Assembly: GCA_019415335.1 (NCBI GenBank)
Contig: DXKH01000078.1
Location: 1 to 24,193, forward strand
DNA length: 24,193 nt
Source of the DNA: Citrobacter sp.
GTDB taxonomy: Bacteria; Pseudomonadota; Gammaproteobacteria; Enterobacterales; Enterobacteriaceae
Reading direction: 5' to 3'
This document shows, piece by piece, positions 1-8,202 of this stretch; position 1 is the first letter of the stretch, and each line of letters opens with the position of its first letter. Under the pieces are notes generated by a model. That model saw only the letters and a list, made by a program, of their open reading frames with translations. It ran no database searches and was not told where the DNA came from. The translations under genes and the position numbers were made by a program.

Positions 1-19
1 TCCCAACGGAACACAACGC

Positions 20-96
20 GGAGCGGTAGTTCAGTCGGTTAGAATACCTGCCTGTCACGCAGGGGGTCGCGGGTTCGAGTCCCGTCCGTTCCGCCA
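20..96 (+). tRNA. aspV: tRNA-Asp (anticodon GTC), probably aspV
   Basis: A 77-base cloverleaf with an acceptor stem GGAGCGG pairing with CCGTTCC, the D-loop GTTCAGTCGGTT, an anticodon loop CTGTCAC carrying GTC, the T-arm GGTTCGAGTCC and an encoded 3' CCA. It matches the E. coli tRNA-Asp sequence as I know it. E. coli has several identical tRNA-Asp genes. Assignment to aspV rests on the yafT-like gene immediately downstream. This tRNA is a known site where genomic islands, including T6SS loci, sit in E. coli, but no integrase gene and no duplicated tRNA 3' end is visible in the window. Confidence 0.97.
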
Positions 97-123
97 AATT
101 CACTCATGAAAATGAGTTCAGAG

Positions 124-154
124 AACCGCAAGATTTTTAATTTTGCGGTTTTTT
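124..154 (+). terminator. Rho-independent terminator of the tRNA-Asp transcript
   Basis: An inverted repeat AACCGCAA / TTGCGGTT encloses an A/T-rich loop and is followed by a run of six T. It lies 28 bases after the tRNA CCA end and before any coding region, so it most likely ends the tRNA transcript. Confidence 0.8.
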
Positions 155-332
155 GTATTTGAATCCCGCCATTTCTCTGTTCAATGATTTTACTCTAGCG
201 TAAGTGCGTGATTCTCGCTTGTTGTCTCATTCATTAAAATTCAATAATGATATCGAGCCATTCAGCTTAAATATATTTTCAGAGAATAATTTTATATTGA
301 TTAAGTGAATGTATATTTCAAATTGATTTTAT

Positions 333-360
333 TTGTTATTATTTAAGTGGGGTATATAAT
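333..360 (+). promoter_or_regulatory. Putative sigma-70 promoter of yafT
   Basis: TTGTTA (333-338) and a perfect TATAAT (355-360) are separated by 16 bases and lie about 60 bases before the yafT start codon. The hexamers fit the sigma-70 consensus. In such A+T-rich sequence chance matches are common, so this stays a prediction. Confidence 0.45.
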
Positions 361-421
361 TAGAGTTCGTTATCAGTGCTAAATATTCTAATCATTATGA
401 CAGGCGAGGGAGTGTCCGATT

Positions 422-1207
422 ATGAATTCAAAAAAGGTTTGTTGCATATGTGTGTTATTCTCGCTGCTTGCAGGATGTGCCTCTGAATCTTCTATTGATG
501 AAAAGAAGAAAAAAGCTCAAGTCACACAAAGTAATATTAATAAAAATACCCCCCTGCAACTGACAGACAAAGATTTATTCGGTAATGAAACCACTCTGGC
601 CGTATCCGAGGAGGATATTCAAGCTGCGCTTGATGGAAATGAGTTCCGCGTTCCCCTTAATTCTCCTGTAATACTTGTTCAATCCGGCAACCGCGCACCG
701 GAAACCATTATGCAGGAGGAGATGCGAAAATATTATACTGTTTCCACATTCTCTGGTATCCCGGACAGGCAAAAGCCTCTGACTTGTAACAAAAACAAAG
801 ATAAAAATGAGAACGAGGATGTTGCCAGTGCTGAAAATATGAACTGGATGCAGGCATTGCGTTTTGTGGCTGCGAAAGGGCATCAGAAAGCGATTATTGT
901 TTACCATGATACGTTGCAGACAGGAAAATATGACACTGCACTGAAATCAACAGTATGGTCCGATTATAAAAATGAAAAAATTACTAACACAATCTCACTG
1001 CGCTATCTGGTGCGATTCACGCTGGTGGATGTAGCTACAGGTGAGTGGGCTGCCTGGTCGCCGGTGAATTATGAATATAAAGTGCTTCCACCATTGCCCG
1101 GCAAGAATGAAGCCAGTACGACTGATATGACAGAGCAGCAAATCATGCAACTTAAGCAAAAGACCTATAAAGCGATGGTAAAAGATTTGGTTAACCGCTA
1201 TCAATAA
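422..1207 (+). CDS. yafT: YafT-like outer-membrane lipoprotein
   Basis: This 261-residue protein has a short lysine-bearing N-terminus, a hydrophobic stretch and a lipobox ending LLAGC with the acylated cysteine at residue 19. Residue +2 is alanine, which favours outer-membrane sorting. The remainder is hydrophilic and shows no catalytic motif I recognise. I identify it as YafT from its sequence and its position just after tRNA-Asp, as in E. coli K-12. A purine-rich GAGGGAG about 9 bases before the ATG supports this start. It is transcribed toward the minus-strand T6SS array and separated from it by a hairpin. Its function is unknown. A T6SS accessory role is possible from location alone, but K-12 keeps yafT without a T6SS, which argues for independence. 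Confidence 0.88.
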   Translation: MNSKKVCCICVLFSLLAGCASESSIDEKKKKAQVTQSNINKNTPLQLTDKDLFGNETTLAVSEEDIQAALDGNEFRVPLNSPVILVQSGNRAPETIMQEEMRKYYTVSTFSGIPDRQKPLTCNKNKDKNENEDVASAENMNWMQALRFVAAKGHQKAIIVYHDTLQTGKYDTALKSTVWSDYKNEKITNTISLRYLVRFTLVDVATGEWAAWSPVNYEYKVLPPLPGKNEASTTDMTEQQIMQLKQKTYKAMVKDLVNRYQ

Positions 1208-1218
1208 TAAATTATATC

Positions 1219-1242
1219 TGCCGCCAGGAATTTCTGGCGGCA
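1219..1242. terminator. Hairpin between convergent yafT and T6SS operon end
   Basis: A perfect 9-base inverted repeat TGCCGCCAG / CTGGCGGCA with a 6-base loop lies 12 bases after the yafT stop, between the convergent yafT and immunity genes. Neither strand has a strong T-run after it, so it is at best an imperfect or bidirectional terminator, or an mRNA-stabilising hairpin. Confidence 0.5.
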
Positions 1243-1356
1243 ATAATACAGAATTCTTTGCATAAGAAATTTTTTCCTGACAAAGACTGTGCAAAAAAGG
1301 ACATGGAATCCGGAGTTAAAAACTGTTTGTTTTAGAATATTTAATTATTTAACTGC

Positions 1357-1824
1357 TTAATCTTCCTTGCGAGAAATATATTCATTATTACATTTCATGC
1401 CATTTTTAATATAGGTTGCTCCTGGGAAAATCCCCGTGTTATTACCGCAGGGGTGATAATTATCATTAACATATCCTGTGACAAAAGGAGCTATTAAAGG
1501 TGCTATTACGATAGCTATTAGTAAAAATATAAGAGTTAGCTGTATTGTTATGTCTGTGGCGAAATTGATTACCTTTGTTTTTTTTATTAAGAATGATTTT
1601 ATTATCGTTAGTAAAATTACATGAATATTTAACAAGGAAAACGATATGAAACCGAAGCATAGAATCAACATTCTCCAATCATAAAATATTTCCGTGGAGC
1701 CTTTTATTATTGAATATAGAGGTTTAATTCCGGTAAAAAACAAAGATGCATTGAATGCAGGGAAAAATAATATGGCTATAAAAAACATCGAAAGAAACTC
1801 TTTCAATTTAACATGTAAACGCAT
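1357..1824 (-). CDS. Putative immunity protein, three-helix inner-membrane protein
   Basis: I do not recognise this 155-residue protein by family. It has three clear hydrophobic helices at about residues 10-30, 51-76 and 93-117. Basic residues before helix 1 and between helices 2 and 3 (KSFLIKKTK) put the N-terminus and that loop in the cytoplasm, so the C-terminal tail should be periplasmic. That tail has two cysteines (126 and 145) that could form a disulfide. The gene starts only 14 bases after the upstream effector gene, with a GAGGAT ribosome-binding site. Small polytopic membrane proteins next to pore-forming colicins are their immunity proteins, so I infer that it protects against the neighbouring effector. 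This is inference from topology and context. It is the last gene of the leftward array and is A+T-rich like its partner. Confidence 0.7.
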   Translation of the reverse strand: MRLHVKLKEFLSMFFIAILFFPAFNASLFFTGIKPLYSIIKGSTEIFYDWRMLILCFGFISFSLLNIHVILLTIIKSFLIKKTKVINFATDITIQLTLIFLLIAIVIAPLIAPFVTGYVNDNYHPCGNNTGIFPGATYIKNGMKCNNEYISRKED

Positions 1825-1838
1825 AGTTAATCCTCATA

Positions 1839-2747
1839 TCACAGGGGGGTGTTAAGAACATACATAAATGGAGTCATGTTTTCCCTTTTCCATTTATCAA
1901 GTTCCTGTTGCCGTTTTAGTCCATCTCTAATTGCATCTTTTAATTTTTCTGATAAATGGTATTGAACATCGATTTCATTTAAAACAACTGTACACACTAT
2001 CCCCGTAAGTAAAATTGCTCCTCCTACAAGAATTACTGGAAGGCCAAAACTAAGACAGGCAAAAGAAGCCAGGCTTCCAATAGCGGTTGCAACACCGCCT
2101 GCAATCACTGCTTTGGCCACATCCATTGAAAAATCACCAAGAAAATTAACCAGATCTCGCTCTGAACTCGTAATAAATTCTATGGTTCTCCAGGCTACTG
2201 AAAACCAGATACAGAACTTAACTCCTTTTATTGATTCAGATAAAGCTCCTCGCCAGCCAATAGCGAGTTCCAGAACTTGAGGAGCTCGTGAAGAGAAAAT
2301 ATATTTACCGAGCTTTTCTAAAAGCCAGGGGCTGGATGTTGTGATTTTTATATATTTTTCTCCAAGTATTTCAAAGTAACTTGCTTTTGTATACTTTAAG
2401 GCATTAAGGTTAAATATAATTTTCCCATTTTCATCAAACTCAGTCATTAATTTACCCGCGTTAACTAACCAGGCGAGTGTATCTTTTATACCTGAAGGAT
2501 GTGTAGTGATAAAATGAATGTAATCAAATGATGTTATTGAGCTGAGAATTTTTTTTGCAACATCAAATGTCAAAAGAATAACATGATGAGTGTTCTGACG
2601 CCTTAACTCATCAATGAGTGGGATATCGTTAAGATAAGGGTGCTGAGGTACTAGCTGGTTTATCGGCTGAGCCCCCCGAAGAATGTCACCCACATAATCA
2701 GCCCACTGTGCATTCTGTGTGTTGCTATTATTCCTTAAACCAGCCAT
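1839..2747 (-). CDS. Putative colicin-like pore-forming T6SS effector (full-length YafU-type)
   Basis: This 302-residue protein has no signal peptide and no Hcp, VgrG, PAAR or Rhs domain. Residues 1-200 are mostly soluble and unrecognised. Residues 209-257 form a long hydrophobic hairpin: helix one rich in Gly/Ala/Ser (AKAVIAGGVATAIGSLAS), a turn with FGLP, then helix two (VILVGGAILLTGIVCTVVLN) ending in an acidic residue. It is followed by a charged amphipathic tail. That arrangement resembles the hydrophobic hairpin of the colicin pore-forming domain. The last 100 or so residues match what I remember of K-12 YafU. A strong GGAGAG ribosome-binding site precedes the ATG. The gene sits 43 bases after a divergent hcp and 14 bases before the putative immunity gene. 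Inferred role: depolarisation of a competitor's inner membrane after delivery with the upstream Hcp. A membrane protein of other function is the alternative. Confidence 0.65.
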   Translation of the reverse strand: MAGLRNNSNTQNAQWADYVGDILRGAQPINQLVPQHPYLNDIPLIDELRRQNTHHVILLTFDVAKKILSSITSFDYIHFITTHPSGIKDTLAWLVNAGKLMTEFDENGKIIFNLNALKYTKASYFEILGEKYIKITTSSPWLLEKLGKYIFSSRAPQVLELAIGWRGALSESIKGVKFCIWFSVAWRTIEFITSSERDLVNFLGDFSMDVAKAVIAGGVATAIGSLASFACLSFGLPVILVGGAILLTGIVCTVVLNEIDVQYHLSEKLKDAIRDGLKRQQELDKWKRENMTPFMYVLNTPL

Positions 2748-2790
2748 TTTATCTCTCCGTAATAGTGATTTATTATTTTATTACAGTAAG

Positions 2791-3273
2791 TTACTGTACA
2801 CGATCCTGCCATTTACTCATTGCATTCGTACCGGCTAACGTATGCTCCCAGGAAATATCTTCATAAATAAAGGCAATTCTCTCCTGTGGCTCCAGTTCTT
2901 TTTCCAAGACAGCATGCGGTGTGACAAAATCAATACTTGATATTCGGGCTTTTGACAGATTTATTTTATAATAAGGCTGGTAAATACCCGCTTTACTGGT
3001 TCGGTAGAGTATAAATTCACATGTTACCATTTTTTCATTGTCACTAAGTGCTTTTGCCAGCAATGGTGAGGATTTATCAACCGGTTTGGTGATAATTAAT
3101 TCATGATGATTGACATTTTGACTTCTTGAGATGGAATGCATTAACGCATAAACCATGATCTGATCTTTATGTCCTGGTTGCGCTTTGTTTCCGACAGAAT
3201 CAAGCGTTGAGCAACCTGCTGAAATCAGCCCTTGCGTCTCTCCACTCAAAGATAAATAACTCATATTTGCCAT
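2791..3273 (-). CDS. Divergent second Hcp (T6SS tube protein, cargo-associated)
   Basis: This 160-residue Hcp-family protein shows the family signature near its N-terminus (LSGETQGLISAG, then DSVGN and GHKDQIMVYAL) and near its C-terminus (FIYEDISWEH). It is clearly different from the canonical Hcp at 23359 through most of its middle, so the two are not recent duplicates. Hcp subunits stack as hexameric rings to form the T6SS inner tube and can carry and stabilise small effectors in the lumen. Its position just upstream of the candidate effector suggests that it is the dedicated carrier or chaperone. A perfect AAAGGAG site 5 bases before the ATG implies strong translation. There is no C-terminal toxin extension, so it is not a fused Hcp effector. 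Confidence 0.88.
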   Translation of the reverse strand: MANMSYLSLSGETQGLISAGCSTLDSVGNKAQPGHKDQIMVYALMHSISRSQNVNHHELIITKPVDKSSPLLAKALSDNEKMVTCEFILYRTSKAGIYQPYYKINLSKARISSIDFVTPHAVLEKELEPQERIAFIYEDISWEHTLAGTNAMSKWQDRVQ

Positions 3274-3296
3274 GATAATCTCCTTTAATTAAATAA

Positions 3297-4649
3297 TTAT
3301 TTTTTGGCCGTGGTCCCGGTTGCCGCCTCTGGCATGATGTTATTCTTCAGCAGCAGCCAGCGGCTTAACACGCCTTCGAGTCGCTCATTAATTTGTTTTT
3401 CCAGCGCATCTGTATTCTGCTTCTGCGCACGGGCATCCTGGTACTGCGTCAACAGAGACTCAACGGGTGTTTCCTGCCCCAGTCCCCGCTCCGCCTGCCA
3501 GATGACATTTTTGATATAGGAAAGGGTTAGTCCCTCTTTCTCGCGCTGCATCACGAGATCTGCAAAAGCATGTAAGTCCTGACGAGTCTGTAACCAGCCA
3601 CGCAACTGTGGGCTACTCTGTGCGCGGGTTTTGAGTGCCTCATTCCATTGTGTCGAGGCCTGCTGCTGTTGCAGGCTTTCCGGCCAGCGACTGTCGGCAA
3701 CACGCATCATCTGCATTCCGGTTTCCAGCGGTTGTACCGGGGAGACGCCAAGAAGCTGTTGCAGCCTGCGCTCATAGTTTTCGAGTTCAGGTGAGGCCAT
3801 CCACACCGTTGCTGCGCCCTGAGCGGTGTCGTTAACCTGTAACAGTTGCTGCTGCACCGGATAGACCTGCCACCACCACAATGCTGAGGCGACAGCCACT
3901 GAACAGACGATCCCTGCGATAAACCCTCTTACCGTACTGCCTTGCTTCATCACACTGGCCTGTGGGGGATTTTCTGACAGACTGCGCACTTCCACTTTCA
4001 TCTCAGGCAGGTCGGGCAGGGGAGGCACTACCGCTTCTGGCGTGGAGGAAGCCATTGTTTCCGGGGCATAAATCAGCGTTCTGACCGTAGTCTGTGAGGT
4101 GTTCTCGGCGTTACTCTTCGGCTGGGGTTCAAGCCGTTTACGCGTGTTCTGCATAAAATAGAGCAGATTCTCCACGCGCGGAACGCGCTTCAGCTCTACC
4201 TGCTGGAGTTTGTCGCAGATAAGCTGCAATGCCCGCTCCGTGCGGTAGATCAGTGGTAGGTCGGATTCCGCAAAGGAGATTTGCTGACGCAGAATATTGC
4301 CGGTTCGGGAGTTAAACCAGTCCAGCATTTCAGTACGCGCCGGGCCGCCCTGCGGCCAGAACTTATCCCAGTCGTGGCTTACCATTGCCGCCAGCAGTTC
4401 CGCACCTTCGCAAAAGCCCGCCAGTCCCTGTGTCCGTGTCCGTGCAAGCGTATAGTAGGTGGCGGTGTGTAAATCCACACCGTTAGCTTTAAAAATCGCC
4501 AGCGCCAGCGACTCCACCAGTTTCCAGTTCAGCTCAGGCTGTGACGGGTGGCTGGCTTTGTTTATTTCCTCGCGGATGGCGCTGAATTCCGGCAGCCCGC
4601 GCGGGTCACTGCCGGTAACGATAGTTTGTGTCAGTACGTTACTATTCAT
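3297..4649 (-). CDS. tagA: TagA/VasL-type membrane-anchored TssA-like protein
   Basis: I place the start at the ATG at 4649, giving 450 residues: a GAGGAGG ribosome-binding site lies just upstream and tssM ends 10 bases earlier. A longer in-frame reading from 4739 would overlap tssM. The N-terminal 130 or so residues form an ImpA-N/TssA-like domain. A Pro-rich linker follows (about 175-235), then one transmembrane helix (242-264, with a WWW cluster), then a periplasmic VasL-type C-terminal domain. In enteroaggregative E. coli a protein of this architecture, TagA, sits at the far membrane and stops sheath growth. The same latch role is likely here. It is the last structural gene before the cargo cassette and coexists with a true TssA encoded at 8203-9618. 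Confidence 0.82.
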   Translation of the reverse strand: MNSNVLTQTIVTGSDPRGLPEFSAIREEINKASHPSQPELNWKLVESLALAIFKANGVDLHTATYYTLARTRTQGLAGFCEGAELLAAMVSHDWDKFWPQGGPARTEMLDWFNSRTGNILRQQISFAESDLPLIYRTERALQLICDKLQQVELKRVPRVENLLYFMQNTRKRLEPQPKSNAENTSQTTVRTLIYAPETMASSTPEAVVPPLPDLPEMKVEVRSLSENPPQASVMKQGSTVRGFIAGIVCSVAVASALWWWQVYPVQQQLLQVNDTAQGAATVWMASPELENYERRLQQLLGVSPVQPLETGMQMMRVADSRWPESLQQQQASTQWNEALKTRAQSSPQLRGWLQTRQDLHAFADLVMQREKEGLTLSYIKNVIWQAERGLGQETPVESLLTQYQDARAQKQNTDALEKQINERLEGVLSRWLLLKNNIMPEAATGTTAKK

Positions 4650-4659
4650 CCCTGCCTCC

Positions 4660-7600
4660 TCAGTACAGTGTGTCTGACAGACCAAACTGGCTGAACAACC
4701 CACCGCTGAACGGGTTATCCTCGGTGTCGGTATGCACACGGTAGGTCATCGCGCCACCGTCCACGCTAAAGCGCACGGTAAAGTTGCCATCCTGTACTCC
4801 GGTCAGTTGTCCGGCCCCGAACAGGCGGAACTGTGCCCACGGCCCGCTGAAGCTGATACTGCGCGGTGCGCCGCCGCTGGCACCAACCAGCGTCAGTTTG
4901 CTTTCGTTGCCTTCGCGCATATTGTTAGGCCAGACCAGATGGGCGGTATAGTTACGGCCCTGGCTGTAATCGACTAACTGGCCGTCAAGGTTCAGTACGC
5001 TGCGGCGTTTGTTGCCGGAAAGCGATACCGTTTCCACGGCAAAGGATGTTCCCAGACCGTTCTGTTTGCTGAAGAAGATGTCACGGATTTTCTGCGCGGT
5101 TTCCAGTTGCGCAATAATATCTTCGCGGATAATGACGCTGTTATCGCCGTCTTCCAGGCTCAGATCATTGTCGATAAACAGTTTCAGGTTCTGCTGGTAG
5201 AAGGTATCCAGTATGCCATCCGGTTTAAAGAATCGTTCGAAGGCATCCAGTGAGGCATCCTGTGCAGAACGTGGATTAAACGGATAGTTATTTGCCAGTT
5301 GCTCGTTAAACGGTTTCACCACGCTGTCGCGCCAGTCCACTTCCATATAGTGAACGGCTTCCACCATCACCACATGCCAGGCCTGGTCAGCCAGCCTGCC
5401 TACCCAGCGGTTGAGCGGAGCAGGCAGTGTTTTTGCCATCTGGCGGGTGGCGAATATTGGATCGCTGCTGTTCTGATCAAGCCTTAACTGCACGGCTTTC
5501 AGCGCCGATTTCCCTGGTACAGGCGCGTTCTGGATTGCCAGCAGGTAGCGGTGTAACTCGGTGAGCTGCTGGTATACGGCCTGCATCGTGCTTTCTTTGT
5601 CTTTCTGTACTGTCAGGGTACTGTTTTCCGGGGCGAATTCATGCCCGAGGCGGGTAAGTAACTGGTAATCCGGCTCTGCCAGGGCCTCATCCCGCTCTTT
5701 GGCAGAGAGTTTTTCAGAAAAGACTCCTGGCTGTGTGTTGTCACGCAGCACGGTCAGCGCCCGCTGCAAAGGCTGGTCGCCGCTGATAACCTGCTCCAGA
5801 GTGCCAGTCAGTTGTCCAATGGACTCAAAATTGCGGATATTGAGATTGTCCATCCCGGCCCGCCAGGTGGCGGTGTAGTCGCTGATATACTGCTCGGTCA
5901 ACTGGCGCTGAATTTCCGCGCGGTCGGCGTCACTGTATTTCACGCTGCGGGTGAGGTTGAGTACCCAGGAATCCATCGCCGTCAGTTCAACCAGTTCATC
6001 GCGCTGTTTTACAAAATAGCTTTGCAGGCCGTAACGGGTAAGAAACTGTGGAACAACCAGTTTGTTATCATCGGCAGATGTAAACACCTGGTCAAAGGTT
6101 GGCCCTACCTGGTCACGCAGATTGAGGTCAGCAGGAAGAACGCCCAGCGCCCGCGTTTTCAGGCTCTGATAAACCCGCTGGTAGACAGGCAGTTTGCTCA
6201 GTTCTTTCTGTGCTGATACCACGGGCTTGTCATATGGCGTCCAGCGGCTGATGGCATCACCGTCGCCCGCCTGACGCTCTGCATGCCAGTCAGTATGAGC
6301 CAGCGCGTAGTCAAGATGGGACATCAGTTGTGTCTGGATATCGCGCTGTCCGTGGAACTTTTCGCTCCAGCGTTTTGCCATATACTGCTTCACCACCTCA
6401 TTGTTACGTCCGCTTTTGTCCTCCAGCATTCGCATCACGCGCAGCACCGCGAGTTTTTCTTCACTCTCCGGCGGCGCGGCATTCATCGCTTTGACCAGCC
6501 CGTTAAACAGCGAGGGCAGGTAACGCTGCTCCAGAAGTTGCAGATAGGTCTGTTCCACATATGGCCCGATACGTCTCCCCTGGTACAGGCCCATATCGGC
6601 CAGACGGCTGCGCTCGCCCCAGTCGCCATAGGCCAGTGTTGCATCGCGTACCGGGTTCAGCAGTGGCAGTTGCAGGTTGCCAAAGTCATCTTCCCCCTGC
6701 GGAGGCGGCACGTCCATAAAGGCTTTGGCCTGCTTAAGCACGGTGATGCCGGACTGATAGTTACCGTTGTAATAGTGATGCCAGCCGGTGATGAGAAGCA
6801 GTGCCGCCACGCCGCCTGTGGCAGAGAAAACCGTCAGGCGGCGACGGGAACGCATCAGCCAGGCGCTGCTCTCTGTTGCCAGATTAGGCTCTGCGAGTAA
6901 TGCCTGCGGGAACAGGCTGCGGGTGAAATAAGGCGCGGTGTCCACCAGAGGCCAGGACGCCAGTGGGTTATTGCCCAGTCGGTACTGGCGGGCAGCAGAC
7001 TGGGTGAATATATCATCCATCTGTCCACGCTGAAGCGAAGAGGTGAGATAGACACCACGCAGCATCACGTTCATATTTTCGCCGTCAAGCAGACCCTCAA
7101 GCAGTGACACCAGCGGCTCACGGCTTCCCTGCATCTGGCGGGAAAAACTGAATAAAGACGCGCGGGTGTGAGTCTGGGTGACCATCAGATCCGGCAACGC
7201 CAGATTCATTCGATCCACCCATGTCTGCCAGAAAGCATTCAACTCTGTTCGCCAGTCATCATTTTCATGAGCACGGCGGGTGAACGTAACACCCAGAATC
7301 GCATCGCGATCCTGTCTGTTCAGTGACTGAAACAGGGCGGCAAAACCCTGCAATAAATCAAGCCGGGTCAGTACCACGTAAACCGGTAACTGGCAATGAA
7401 GATGCTGGCGTATATCCTGTAAGCGGCTGCGCAGCGTCTGTAACAGATGCTCGCGGCGGCGTTTGTCTGCGGTCAGCAGATCGGGTAAATCGAGTGTCAG
7501 AATAATCCCGTTCAGCGGCTGGCGCGCGCGCTTTTCCTTCAGCCAGCCGAGGGCATGTTCCCACAGACGGCGATGCAGGATATCCGCATCAGCGGGAGCG

Positions 7601-8184
7601 CAGAGTGTGCCGTCGATATCAAAGATCACCGCCTGTTTACCGACATGGGGCGTGAGGTACAGGCGTTGTTCTGCGCCGCGCGCGCCCTCCGGGGCATAAA
7701 TAATGTCTGACGGAAACCCCTCGCGCAGCAGTGTCGTTTTGCCACTGCCCACAGGACCGATGACCATATACCACGGCAACTGCCACAGGAAACGGCGGTT
7801 GTCGAGATGGCGTTGCAGGCGCAGCAGCCAGCGGTCGAGGTAACGCTGCTGGGCGTTCAGTTCCACACTGAGCGCATCAACGGCTTCCTCGCGCTGTTGC
7901 TTTTGCATTTTTTCAAGCTGTTGCAGGCGCTTCATTACCCGGACGGTAAGCCACACCAGGGCAATAATCCCCCACGCCGCCGTTGCCAGCCAGCGGTTCG
8001 CCAGTGGTTTGAGCCACTGCTCTTCATACAGCGTCCATGTCGGGCCTTTCCACCAGATCCATACCAGCAGGAAAATCCACGCCAGTATCAGCAGCCAGAA
8101 TGCAGAAACTTTAAACCGGGGCATCGCCGGGCGCAGGGCTGATTTGAGTCCGCTGAATAGTCGGGGTGTTGGTAATCTGAACAC
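4660..8184 (-). CDS. tssM: TssM (IcmF/VasK), T6SS inner-membrane complex protein
   Basis: This 1174-residue protein is full length for the family. Two N-terminal transmembrane helices (about 29-46 and 64-84) flank a short loop. They are followed by a cytoplasmic NTPase-like region with an intact Walker A motif GPVGSGKT (143-150), a DIDG segment (189-192) and TRLD (273-276), and then a third helix (about 450-468). The large remainder is the periplasmic region that contacts TssJ. TssM with TssL and TssJ forms the trans-envelope complex that anchors the tail. The start is a GTG at 8184 with CAGGAG upstream, 18 bases after the tssA stop. The gene is intact. Confidence 0.95.
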   Translation of the reverse strand: MFRLPTPRLFSGLKSALRPAMPRFKVSAFWLLILAWIFLLVWIWWKGPTWTLYEEQWLKPLANRWLATAAWGIIALVWLTVRVMKRLQQLEKMQKQQREEAVDALSVELNAQQRYLDRWLLRLQRHLDNRRFLWQLPWYMVIGPVGSGKTTLLREGFPSDIIYAPEGARGAEQRLYLTPHVGKQAVIFDIDGTLCAPADADILHRRLWEHALGWLKEKRARQPLNGIILTLDLPDLLTADKRRREHLLQTLRSRLQDIRQHLHCQLPVYVVLTRLDLLQGFAALFQSLNRQDRDAILGVTFTRRAHENDDWRTELNAFWQTWVDRMNLALPDLMVTQTHTRASLFSFSRQMQGSREPLVSLLEGLLDGENMNVMLRGVYLTSSLQRGQMDDIFTQSAARQYRLGNNPLASWPLVDTAPYFTRSLFPQALLAEPNLATESSAWLMRSRRRLTVFSATGGVAALLLITGWHHYYNGNYQSGITVLKQAKAFMDVPPPQGEDDFGNLQLPLLNPVRDATLAYGDWGERSRLADMGLYQGRRIGPYVEQTYLQLLEQRYLPSLFNGLVKAMNAAPPESEEKLAVLRVMRMLEDKSGRNNEVVKQYMAKRWSEKFHGQRDIQTQLMSHLDYALAHTDWHAERQAGDGDAISRWTPYDKPVVSAQKELSKLPVYQRVYQSLKTRALGVLPADLNLRDQVGPTFDQVFTSADDNKLVVPQFLTRYGLQSYFVKQRDELVELTAMDSWVLNLTRSVKYSDADRAEIQRQLTEQYISDYTATWRAGMDNLNIRNFESIGQLTGTLEQVISGDQPLQRALTVLRDNTQPGVFSEKLSAKERDEALAEPDYQLLTRLGHEFAPENSTLTVQKDKESTMQAVYQQLTELHRYLLAIQNAPVPGKSALKAVQLRLDQNSSDPIFATRQMAKTLPAPLNRWVGRLADQAWHVVMVEAVHYMEVDWRDSVVKPFNEQLANNYPFNPRSAQDASLDAFERFFKPDGILDTFYQQNLKLFIDNDLSLEDGDNSVIIREDIIAQLETAQKIRDIFFSKQNGLGTSFAVETVSLSGNKRRSVLNLDGQLVDYSQGRNYTAHLVWPNNMREGNESKLTLVGASGGAPRSISFSGPWAQFRLFGAGQLTGVQDGNFTVRFSVDGGAMTYRVHTDTEDNPFSGGLFSQFGLSDTLY

Positions 8185-8202
8185 AAAAACTCCTGTTCTC
8201 TT

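Larger units (their letters stand above)
97..421. other. Intergenic gap between tRNA-Asp and yafT
   Basis: This gap of about 325 bases holds the tRNA terminator at its left end, then strongly A+T-rich sequence with no convincing open frame on either strand. A sigma-70-like promoter for yafT can be proposed near its right end. I see no direct repeat of the tRNA 3' end that would mark an attachment-site duplication. The A+T richness is of the kind bound by H-NS in enterobacteria, but that is inference. Confidence 0.7.

Noticed and set aside
20..96. Recent tRNA-integrated island with attachment repeats
   Set aside because: No integrase gene and no second copy of the tRNA 3' end could be found in the window, and yafT lies between the tRNA and the T6SS. 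The locus looks resident rather than freshly integrated.
575..907. Minus-strand open frame of 110 codons within yafT
   Set aside because: It lies wholly antisense to the lipoprotein gene, without a ribosome-binding site or recognisable motif.
2747..2791. Fused Hcp-toxin (Hcp with C-terminal extension)
   Set aside because: The distal hcp ends with its own stop codon at about the normal Hcp length. The effector has a separate start codon and a good ribosome-binding site 43 bases on, so these are two genes.
6283..6900. Plus-strand open frame of 205 codons inside tssM
   Set aside because: It is antisense to an intact, recognisable TssM, has the odd His/Gln-rich composition of a reverse-complement frame and has no ribosome-binding site.
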